Shown here piece by piece: positions 1-11,300 of a DNA stretch of 64,000 nt. Below the pieces are notes generated by a model. The model was given only the letters and a program-made list of their open reading frames with translations. It made no database searches and had not been told where the DNA came from. Numbering within the stretch: the stretch's first letter is position 1; every line of letters begins with the position of its first letter. Origin of the DNA: Certhia americana (Eukaryota > Chordata > Aves > Passeriformes > Certhiidae); the NCBI GenBank assembly GCA_018697195.1, contig CM031859.1, positions 51,770,261-51,834,260 on the forward strand. The letters run 5' to 3'. A program made the position numbers and the translations under genes.

Positions 1-2357
1 TGACATTAATGTCATATTTTTTCCATCTTTACGTCTTGTTGGTGTGAATATACACAACAGATAAACCAGATCCTTGAACAAGATAGAAATAAGAAAGTAA
101 CTTTGCTGGTAATACTGAACTTCACTACCAGGGAGACTTTTTCTTACCATGCACCTTTTATGTTCCTCCCTACTCCCTTCCACCACAGCGTTTTAACATT
201 TTTTATGTCTTTTCAACATGTTCAACACAAAATTCAGTTTGGCCACCTGTAGACTACTTCAAGTCACAGGAGATGGCACAGAGCTACACACTACATTCAT
301 AATGCTTTAGACAACTTCCCAGGTTGAAGCAAACTGGTATGTTTGCTTTACTGGAGTGCAGTAGGTAAGGTGAGACAGTCCCTTTTGCCCTATGAAAATA
401 TTACAAATGTAGCCAGATATCTCCTACACCAATGATTCAATGCGATCTTGCACGCTACAAAAAACCAACCAAATAAATCACCAACCAGGGTAACTAGATG
501 AGCATATACATAAACCAGTATATTAAGTATACTTTTCTTTGAGTACAACATATCATGGCATTATTATGATAAAAAACACGATAGAAAATCAGTATGAAAT
601 TAAAAAAAACCCCCAACTTTAGAATACCAGTATAACTCATTTGAGAAATTTGAATGTACATGACTGAGGTGATGATTCCTTATTCAATGCATTCCTGCAG
701 AGGAAGAGAAAGCATTTGCTTCTAATGTTGCCTCTCCCTGCAATTCACATCTGGCAATTAAAATAAGTCAGAGAAAACACTTTGGGTTTTAGGTCCACCT
801 TCAAAGAATTTAGCACTGATATATCAGGTAATGCAGTTACTTCAGGAAAACTTGTCTTCAATCAGAGTGTCAAAGGCAATACATAAGGCACAAAGGTAAG
901 AAACCTCATACTTATTTTGCCTTTCTTTCAGACTACAGCGACTGGGGGAATGTGACTGTTGCAGCAGAGGAAGGTGTACAAGCAACGACCAAGAGGTCTC
1001 TTGCTACCATGAACATTGCTTTGAGACTGGTGGAATGTGTGCGGTTAAGCAAAAAATAATATCCTCATATGACAAGTGAATTCCCTTCCTGTTTTTTTAT
1101 TTCTATCCAGAAAATTTATGATGAGAGAGACCATTGCTTACCTCTTCCACAGTCCTGCAACATTTAAAGTTATTTCTGAGCCTTTCAAAACTCTCCCTAG
1201 ACTCAAATACTGGCAATACATGCTTGTGGTACATAAATATTTGTTTATCCAAATATATTTTAATCCAAACATTTAATCTTGCCAGGTAAACATAAGAAAA
1301 AGAATGCTGATATACTTTTTATAGAAGACTTAGCTCATGGTTTTAATTTCCTGTCTAGATTAGCTTACCTGACTTGATGAAAATACTAACACATCTTAAG
1401 AAATATTTTTTTTTTTCTGGTTTGTCAAGAAAACATTTGATTGCTACCATCTCATTTGAGGCATCAGCTTTTCATTTGAACAAGATTTAAATTGAGGGAA
1501 GTTATTGAAAATATGGGGCTGATGTGCCTCTGCAGTACTTTAATATGTGGTTGCTCATATCTAAAGTTGTTTTTATGATGAATATCAATATGCAATTAGA
1601 AAGAGAAAGTGTTGGGCCTCTGCAGAAGACTCTTTGGTCATTTGTAAGGTCCTTGCTTATTTATGTTCCCAGAATCTATCAAACAACTCTCATGTCAGCA
1701 CAATCAAGCCACCAAAACAAATGGCTATAAATACAGTGAAAGCAAGAGATAACAATAAGCAGAACAACTAAGTCTTCATTTGAAGATGAAACAGCAGTTT
1801 TGAGTGAGCAGTGTGTGATTAACCCACTGTATATGGGGTCAACATGATTTATTCCCACAGCTATGCAGTCAGCCTTAGTCCTGGAACTCAGTTGCTGTCA
1901 GAGACAAGCTTTTCTCAAATCAACCCTCCCCTATATCTCGCTAACATTTGGAGCTCTTACTTAGGAAAATTAACTGTCATGTCCTTCATTTAAATTATTT
2001 CCACCCATGCTTGAAAATAATTGTTAGTATAACAGGCCATTTACCCATGTGCACTTTCTTCTCTCCTGTCCATCTATCTGCTGCCTGCAATGCTTCAGCA
2101 CGCTAAAAGTAGATCTTGAAAACCACAGAGAGGAAGGGGGAAAAAAGAGGTGTCCTTATTTTGTCTAAATTCTGAGTACTGCTAGAACAGTACTCTCTTG
2201 GCTCAATACCAAAGAATAAAAAGCAGCAGACCATTACATTTTAACACAATTGAGGAGTTCAAAATAGAGGTATAGTACTGGATTTGCTTTGAACCTTTAA
2301 TAGTAGCATCACAATTCATTTAAAAAGCTATTTTGTGTGTGGGGACGAACCTCTTAC
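1..2357 (-). other. PTPRT: PTPRT intron, left end truncated by the window
   Basis: This intron follows the 37-bp exon. It is AT-rich and contains no recognisable CR1, LTR or SINE copy. The exon coding for the transmembrane helix is not in it. The only structured item is a cysteine-rich open frame behind a good splice acceptor on the opposite strand at 900-1079, listed separately. Confidence 0.7.
900..1079 (+). other. Unexplained cysteine-rich open frame behind a consensus splice acceptor
   Basis: A pyrimidine-rich tract ending in cag (915-931) is followed by a frame that is open from 900 and stops with TGA at 1077-1079. After the acceptor it reads 48 codons with seven cysteines, including ECDCCSRGRC and GGMCAVKQK. 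It has no initiator before the seventh cysteine, so if real it would be a terminal coding exon of a gene on the plus strand. The +2 frame is also open to 1060, which weakens the case. I do not recognise the product; it may be chance or a relic of a retroelement. Confidence 0.2.
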
Positions 2358-2394
2358 CTTTTGTAGCTATTCGAACACACTGAGTTTTGGTTTC
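2358..2394 (-). CDS. PTPRT: PTPRT 37-bp microexon: juxtamembrane linker
   Basis: A 37 bp exon encodes [12 protein letters not shown] plus the first base of the next codon. The acceptor is strong (pyrimidine-rich, ending ccttaacag) and the donor is CAAAAG followed by gtaagag. It enters in phase 0, which requires the previous exon to end exactly at VEK, and so confirms the GC donor there. It leaves in phase 1. Related R2B receptors have the same short exon with a conserved E-T-K-x-x-C-V start. The next exon, carrying the transmembrane helix, was looked for in 1-2357 and not found. Confidence 0.9.
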
Positions 2395-5300
2395 CTGTTA
2401 AGGAAAGAAAAGTAAAGAAAACAGTCACATCAAGGGCTTTTTCTTGCCCTCCCCACTCAGTAAATTCATCTTAGATCTACTGATCAGCTGGTACAACCCA
2501 ATGAATTGGCTCACAGTCTGGGCTTAACAGGGGTGAAGGCTGGGGAATTTTGTCTTGCTTGGACTGTACTGTCCAGGATAACAATGGGGAGAAAAGGTGC
2601 AAGACAGCCCAAATATAGCAAAATTTCAGGTTATTCAAATCAAATGGAAATCATGCCATAAGAATACAAAGAGAGGGTGCAGCAGGAGGAAAAGGGAGGA
2701 GTGGTGCTCCTATTTATGTCACAGCACAAAAAATCCTGAGCTTGGGATGACCTGAAACCACACTGCACAGTAAAGAAGATACATATACTCAGTACTGTGT
2801 CCAAAATTATGTCTTGCTACATCCTTAAAGAGTCACCTGAAGAACATGAGCAACACTCTGTCATGCTTCTGGGTGTGGAATAAGCACAGATGCAGCTCAG
2901 ACATCCCTCCACATATGAAACCTATATTGTCTGCCCAGGAGACAGTGATTTGACAGCAATATGCTTCAGAAGATGTTGCACATGCAAAGACAATTTGCAT
3001 GTAATTTACCACTCTTTCCTTTCCCATCAGAAGTTTGGTCAGCAGTTAAAACAAATCAACAGAAAAATGACTTGGTTATGCAGTTTGGACAACTTGAACA
3101 GACAAGGGTCAATCATAAATGGGGTTTCTGACCTTACTGTACAATATGCAGTCATTTTTAAAGGAAAACATACTGAAATGGCATAAGATTGTGTGAGAGG
3201 ATGCAGCTGCTGTAGTATCAGATCACTCTAAACAATATTAGTATGTAATTTGAAAATATAATAATGACAGTTTCACTCTACAAAATATGTTCACTCTAGT
3301 CCTCCATCCCTCAGCATTCCATCCCCAAATACATCCACTGGCATCTGTCTCCTCTTGAAGATTCAAAAGCAACAGGTAAAATACGTTGATGCAGTTTGTA
3401 ATCACAGCTTGTAAAGAGCTAGCAAAATCCTAAGTTGAGGCACTGTAAGTGGTCAATAAGGACAAATTTTCAATTGAAAGGAAAGCCCCATGAAGTTTAC
3501 TAACATAATCTTACCTATTCTCCCTAGTTACTGGATTTACTTGTCTGTTTCTGTTCAACAAGTCTGCAAGGATCACAGAGATCTCAACCCTACCATGTAC
3601 TTCAGAGCCTACTTTACTTCCCTCTGCCTATTTTGGTGATCCCAGTGGTTTACAGGAAAGCATCTGTTTAAATATTCTGCAGTTCAGAGGTTATCTTAAA
3701 ACCACTAGATCTCTGTCCTGGCAGAATGCAGTGCAGTTACCCTGGAAACCTCCCCCTAAATCCCTGTAGGAACAGAAATTTGATCCAAAGTTTCAAACAA
3801 AACAAAAGATTTGTTTTAGGATTAAAATCTCTCACAAACTGAAATCAAGTTTAAGTAAAAAACAGTTTTTTCTTCTCTCATTTTCTACTTATCTAAATGT
3901 AAAAGCCAAAATAAATTTCCATGTTTTTATTTAGTACTTTCATTTTACTTTTCCCTCACTCTCTTTTTTTTTTTTTTAACCTCAGGGAATGCAACAAATT
4001 TCCTTACAATGCAGTCTACTGGAAAACCACAAAAACAAAGGGAATTATTTTTAGCAGGTGAAGAAAATATGGATGGGTGTCTAGCAGTCACATTTTATTT
4101 TGCTTTGTTTGCTTCTACAGGTCTTTAAAAAAAATCTGAAAAGAGAGAACAGTCTAGTGAATTAAGAAAAAAAAAACAGTTTTCAAACACTTCTGTATGC
4201 ATTCTGACTTGATGCATATCCAGTTTTCATAATCATAAGTAAAGGCTGAGATTTTCTTCAAAACACTCCAAAGCAAGGCTGCCTGTTAGCAAGGATTTGT
4301 TTAGTCACCAGAGAGACCCAAGCATAAGGAAAGAAAAACACTGCCTCTGCTCCTTTCCAATGGTTCTAGTGGATATCAGTGCTTATCGGTGTAGTTATCT
4401 TTCTAGTTCCTGTCTGAACTGCCTGGATGCTTCAGTTTTCTAAACTACATATCCAAATATTAGATTTTAAATGTCTAAAACTTCTCTGTCTACCATATTT
4501 TCCCTTCTCACCAATCCTTTTCCCCTCCCTCATTTTTCATTTACAAGAGGAAAAACCTTTGAGAGCAACAGCGTGGGGCTTGCAGAGCCACAGTTATTCT
4601 TTGCACCTGGAACCTCGGATCCTCTCTCCCTGACACATTTCCTCCTTCCACATGCAAACAAAGTCAGGAGTAACTCAGTAACAGAGTTAAAAAGAAGCAC
4701 TAAGGAGTTAATGAAGGTGAATGAATGCCATAATTTTACCGCACAGCAGTGCTGCGAGCCTGACATACACCTTCTCAAAAAGGCTCTCAGACTCATGGTA
4801 GGTCAGGGGTTACTTTTGCTCCAGAAAATTTTTACTTTTTATTTGATGTCTAGTGTGAGAGTCTTAAAAAGTTTGCAATGTTTTACTAGTCCACTGAGCA
4901 GCCCACATTCTCTTTATACTGCAGTAACTTAATCTTCTGAGGAGTACAGGTAATGAGAATTGAGGAAAGTACTGTGGCTGTTATTTACCAAGGAGACAGA
5001 GTCACAGTCCTGAAATTGCTTCCCTCAGACAATTACTATGAGATGCATTAAACTCTCATCTAGTAGCAGTTACAATGACACGAGGCTGATGTGAAATGTG
5101 AATGGCACACTGCCATGCTGTCACAGCACCGAGGGGACTTCAGGCACGCCACTGCCAGCACCTCCCACATCCAACTCCAACAGTCCTGTCACCACAGGCA
5201 TGTCTTTGACTCCTTCCAGGAGAAAGGTGTTGTCAGCACTTGCCTTCTCAACGCTGCTCATGGCCTGGAAATAGATGTTGTAGCCTTTCCGAGGAGCCAG

Positions 5301-8300
5301 TGGTGGATTCCAAAAACCTTGGTACGTCCTGTTGTCACCCACAGTAAAGGGGGCTGGCTCTGGCAGGTTTCCTGGGGGCAGCTGAGCAGCAAAGTAATAT
5401 GGTGATCCTCCACTAAGAGCAGTCTGATAGGTGACAGGGATTTGGTAGCATTCCATGGCACCAGTTTCTCGCTTTGTTCGGTGAGGGTGCAGCTCTTCAA
5501 CAACAATCTGGTAGGCACTAGTGAGACAGAGGAAAAAAGGACAAGACAGGAGATGGATGAAGAGAAGAAATATATCTGGAAATATAGCAAAGGTATTTAT
5601 TTCAGCTGTTGGAAAGAAGCAACATCCTTTTTTTTTTTTTTTTTTTTTCATGAAAAACAACCATACAATCCATACATGACCTCTTATTATTACTTTCTTT
5701 TAAACTCTTTTTCTTTTGAAGAAACACGGGAACAACTGTGTTAAACTACAACAGATTAAACTCTTGGCTGATCAGAAGCAATCTGAAGTTAGCATTTTCC
5801 TTTGAAACAGTATTAGAGAAAGCTGAGCTTCAAGACCCAACATAATGGCTGCCTCCAGGCTGTGCTTGAAGCACCAATTTGCAGTTGTCATATCATTAGA
5901 GACAGAATGTGCTGACAGGCTTCTCCACCTCTTGACCTTGCTGTGGCTTCTATCTTGGCTCAGAGCTATGCAGATCTAAAGTACAAGTGACATGCTGTAA
6001 TACAAGCACAGATGGACAGAAATCTGTCCATTCCACTGAAATAGACTGCCTCATTCCTTTACAGTTGTCAACAATAAAATGTTATGAATTGCTGAAGCAG
6101 AGAGTATTCAGCCCATCAAAACACCATCTCAACCTCCCAATACCTCTTTTGAAATGGATCATGGCATGGTCACTTTTCAAAATCACCTGCTCAAAATAGA
6201 ACAGGTAATTATAATTCTTCTTTCTCCTTTAGGGGAACTACCTAACTGCAGGATGTTACCAACTCATTATCAGCTTCCTCTGCTTTTCAGAAGTTCAGAA
6301 TTTACGTAGTGGGAGCAGAAGGCAATCCTTCATTTTATAAGAAAAAAAAAAAAAAAAAAAAGAGGTTTGGAGGTTTTAAGGCAAGAAATCTGAAGCTTTT
6401 GAATTAAACTGACAGACTTGACTGTCTTGGGTTTGTTACAAAGCTTTCTAAATCGAAAAGGTAAAATTGAACCAAGTTTTCCAAGTGTCACTTGAATTGC
6501 TGCAAGGACTCTGAAAGGCAAGACAGTCCTCCTCCTTTCAGAACTTATGGGGCAACATTAAATTATTTTGTCAATTTTCTCTGCTACTGCTGCCCAGAAA
6601 ACCCAATAACTACAGTGGCAGAGATAAAGTATGATACTGGAGAATGGAAGAAAGAGGAGAAGAAATAAAATGGGAAATTAGTTTCACGTCTTTCTTCAGC
6701 TGAAAGAAAACGTTAGCATCCCCTTTTCCTAGCATGTAAAATTTAAACAGGAACGTCTCTGTCTTCTATTTAATGTGCCCAAGGAGAATATACAAAATCA
6801 TGTCAGTTTTGGAAGTCCAGGTAGGAAGAAGAATGTTAAAAGGAAAAAAAAAGTTAGACCTGGGGATATCTATTTCTCATAAACTGACCATGAACTGAGC
6901 TCAGTTATACATCACCTTCTGTGGTAAACTCTATGCATTAACCAACTCCAGTTAATGGGGACTGTACCAACAAATCACTTGCACAAAACCCCTGTTATCC
7001 AGCATATTTCTTTATGCTTCAAAATAAATACAAAACTGCAAAAAACACTAAAAGCATTGAAATTTTAAAAACTTGACAGGATGAAAAATATTTTAAAATT
7101 TTTATTTATAGTGTTCCAAGGTAAGAAATGACTACTGGCATTCATTCCCTCCCTGGCCTGGCCCTGGACCCAGGCAGGGTCAAAACACTGTTTCAGAATT
7201 GGGCAGACAACCAACTGGAGAGCACTGGGACACAGACATCATGTCTCTGCTGCCTGAATTCTGCAGTCTTCTCTCATCAGCTGCCAGTGGTCTGGGACAG
7301 ACACAAATTCTGTTCTCAGAAGTGACAGAAGAGCAGGAAACTAGTCTGCAACACCCTGGGAGCTTCAAAGGAAAAAGCCAGCAGGGACAGAGGAAGGACA
7401 GTGTAATGCCTGCACGTGACAGAGGCAACTGTCCCCTGGAACAGCCTGGTTTGTCACACAGCTCCAAAAATGAGATGCACCACAGTTACCAAACCAACCC
7501 CTCTTTCCCGCTCCATATAGAATAAGAGATAAATGGGGTATCATAAAGTTAAGGCACATCTCCTTTTTAAGGGTCAAGTCTCTTTGGAAACAAAAAATAA
7601 AAGATGAAGGACATGAGAACCAAACTGGTTTAAAGTCTCTTTTTATAGAATTCTTTAAAAGAACACTAATTTTTGAATGGGATGTAAAAGGTATGGCAAA
7701 ATTTTAAGCATGAGACCACAATAAAATGTGAAGGTCCTGAACAACTTTCAAATAAATTAATTTATACAAAATATATTAAAAAATGTTTTTGGACCCCTAC
7801 ATATAAAAAGCTACAATATATGGAAAATAAGACATAGATATACATGTTATAGTCATCTACACTTACACAATAGGAAAATAGCAAATGACAGAAATTGTTT
7901 TAAGTCTCAGAAAAAGCTTTCTTTTAAATTTTTTTAAAATGTATTTTCACTAAGTACATTTAAATAAAAGATTTGCCTATCCTCTTTAGATATGTGATCT
8001 GGCAGTATTTTTCATACAGCATTATAGGCTAACAAGACGTGGAGGAATACAGTCATTTACCTCTGGGCCCTTTGTGATACCATCTGTTTAAACCCATTTA
8101 CTAAACACTGCAGTGGCTCCAGAGCAGCACTGTAACTCTGTGCACAAAACAATGTTCGGAAAGGACACCCTGCTGTAACGTGTGATGAAGCAAGTCAAAG
8201 CTAAATTTGCAACTTGAAAAATGGGGTGTTCACAGGCTGCAAGTGTGTTTTGATATAAGGTATCAGTGAAAATTTAACTAGGTACTCTGCTTATCCCTGT

Positions 8301-8343
8301 GTCTTTGCATATAACTAATCCTAGCTTCAATCATCCTAGGTTT

Positions 8344-8384
<41 letters not shown>

Positions 8385-11300
8385 CTGGTGAGAATTCAAT
8401 TATTGAGAGAGATTTTCTGTGACAGGAGCTGAGGGAATTCCTACAATAGCTTTTCCTGGTCTTTTCATATAGCAAAGAAGGATTAAAATAGGGAAATAAA
8501 GAGAGACAAGTGGAAAGCTTAGATGACAATATTCCTTCTGCTTGACTAGTAAAATAAATTTTGAGCTATTCTGAAGAGTAATAAAAATTTCAAAATCTGC
8601 TGCATAAGTCATCAGGATCATAAAGGCCACAGTTGTCTAAGACAGCCAGGTAAGCGGAGAAATTTGAAAATACAGCAGCTGAAGAGCTCAGCTGAAATTT
8701 TCCATGATGAAATTATTCTTGTGACAAAGTTTTTTTGTTTGTTTTTTTGTTTTTTTTCTTCTTTTGTTAACTTACAAAAACCTCACTATTGACCAAGACA
8801 ATCGTAAACAGGTGAAGGAGGTCTTTGACAGCAGATCTTCCTTTTAATCCCTCCCTAAAAAATTCAGGCTCCCAAAGAGATATGGCAGTGGTGAATGTTG
8901 TTCATACTTTAGTCCTATTCTCAGTAGACTTTAAATACCTGCTAGACATTTCTTTCTATGTGCCTAGTGGACATACATCTCCCTCTCCTTTGACAAGCAC
9001 CAGACTGACTGATGAGCCCAAGTTTCAGCCCCAGCTCTTGGAATTCTAATTGACAATGATTGTTTTAGTTGCTCCCCGCCATGGTCCCCTTAATTAAGCT
9101 TGCTGCAAAATGAAACCAACATAATTCTTCATACGGAAGTACAAGAAAAGCACTTTCACAATCAAATAAAATAAATTTAATAATTAAAAATTTATTCTGA
9201 TTCTGATGTACACCCTTTGTAATCCTCATCTGCAGTATGATTTGAAAACAAAATATTGTTTTTCTGGTACTCAGTTAGGAACCTTCAGAAAAACTACAGC
9301 AACAAATCACATTTTCAAATGAATCACCAAGACACCATTGATTCTACTGACTAGAATCTCATCCACATGATTGATGGCCAAACTATGTGTGCTTCAAAGT
9401 GAGCCTGAGCCATGCAGCTTTGTTTCCCTTTGCATTTCTAGTTTGTAATTTTGTTTTAAAATTCCAGGAGGCCATAAAGAATGCTAGGAATTGCACAATA
9501 AAACCTGACAGTGAAGGTATGATTAGAGTCATGTTAAAACTGTGATGACCAGGGCAGCCAGGCAGTGTCTTAAAGAAATATCACATATAGATTATCCTTA
9601 AGATAAGGAATATCTGCCTGCAGAAGAGCTGTGCTCATGGGGAGGCTATGATGGAAATCCATAGCGCAAGTCCATTTGTAAAAGCAAAGAGTATCATACT
9701 AAACTTTTTTTCCTTTTCCTATAATTTAATTTTTTTTTTTTTTTAACATGAATCCACTGATATTAAATGAAATGACCATATACAGCTCCAGAGATTACAG
9801 GACTGGGTAGAAACAAAACTTTTCAAAAAGCCAGATGTATTCTTTAGGATCAGGTTAAAGAAAAGCTTCTAAGTATCTTCTACTCCATCACAGCTGCAGG
9901 CACTGTGATCCATTTTTCCCCATCTACCTAGTAACGCTCATTATCACAGTAAGCCAGCTTCTAGAGGAAACAAAACTGCAGTATGGATGGAGTGAAGCTT
10001 CATTAAAATATATCATAAAGTTTAGCAAAATGCATTCAATCAATTCATAATTTCAGTGTGCTACATTTATCTCTCTATTAAGAAGCTGCTGAAAAGTACC
10101 AGACTTCAACAGGCAAAACTTCAGAAAAGGCAATAACACCATGTCCTCTGGATTCCCCTGGAGAATGTTTCTCATTCTAATAAGGAACAAAACAAACAAA
10201 TGGTTGATTTTAAGAATAAAGCCCAAGTCTCCAGTTATGGTAAAGGACTTATTCCCTTGGCCTCTTGATGTTAGAAACTTGATCTTAGCTTTTAGAAATT
10301 AACTCAAGTGGAGGGGAAAGATGACAGAAAGGAATCAAGTATGCTTTTTGAGAACACAGTCAAACAACAGTTATTAATGCTCTATGAAACTATCACTATC
10401 AAACTGTCCATTAAGATTTACTACATAAATCCTTTCTGTGATCTTCATAGACCACAGTGATAAGCTCATGCCATTGAACTGGGGATGCTGTGAGGAAAAC
10501 TGACAGAATAAATGTGAGTTTATGTGCTGCAGGTTTACTCTGCCACATGTTACTCTGAAGCAAGTACAGAGCAGAGAAACCAGCACTCCTTGAGCTGAGT
10601 AATTTTCTAGCCCCATCCTATCATGCAAGCAGTTCACAAAAGAACCACCCCACCAGGAAAGAAACCCAGAACCCAAGATTGGCCCCCTGAGGATGTGTGG
10701 TGGGACTGAAGGTGGAAGCCTGCTGCTGTCAGCACAGGAGTGCCCTGGAGCAGCTGTTGTAAAGAAGATGTGCACCACCGCCATCAGTGGTTCCCAGTGG
10801 TGTCCAGCAGGCATTCTCTAGGCAAGAATTTGCCTCAGCTCCCTCAGGTGGCCAGACACAAGACTGAAAGGATGTGGCATGGATTACATGAGTGACAGAC
10901 ATCACATTTCCCAAACAAGGACAGCTTTCATTAGGGACAGCAGCAGGACACTTAGAAGTCTTTAAAGGCACCCACAAAGGCATATAGAGAAGTAAGTTTA
11001 AGCACCTGCAGATTTGGGAGCATTTTCAGACCACAAGTCTGGTTTCCATGGTATTAATTAAAAAAAAAAAAAAAAAAAAATTAAAAAACTCCCTCTTTTA
11101 AGAATCTAAGTCCTGTACTGAAAGCAGTTCTGTTACCCAAAAATCTGAGGTTTGCCCCAGGGTAATTTTTCAGAAACGAATGATAACGTGGGTTTACAAA
11201 TTTAAACATAACACATCAAAATCTCCTGTAGAGGGGATAAATCTGGACTATCTTTTATGACAGAACATAAATAATATTGATAATATTAATCATAAATAAA

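Noticed and set aside
1..2357. Transmembrane exon of PTPRT
   Set aside because: Searched for the hydrophobic segment and its acidic N-terminal flank on the minus strand; nothing matched. It must lie beyond the left edge.
5121..5243. Extension of the FNIII-4 exon into the following sequence (…[10 protein letters not shown]…)
   Set aside because: The continuation is out of line with the family, which has ETK after VEK. The GC donor plus the in-phase 37-bp exon explains the structure.
10374..10814. Minus-strand frame of 146 codons
   Set aside because: No splice or start context, no recognisable domain, and it overlaps another minus-strand frame. It lies within a PTPRT intron and is probably chance.
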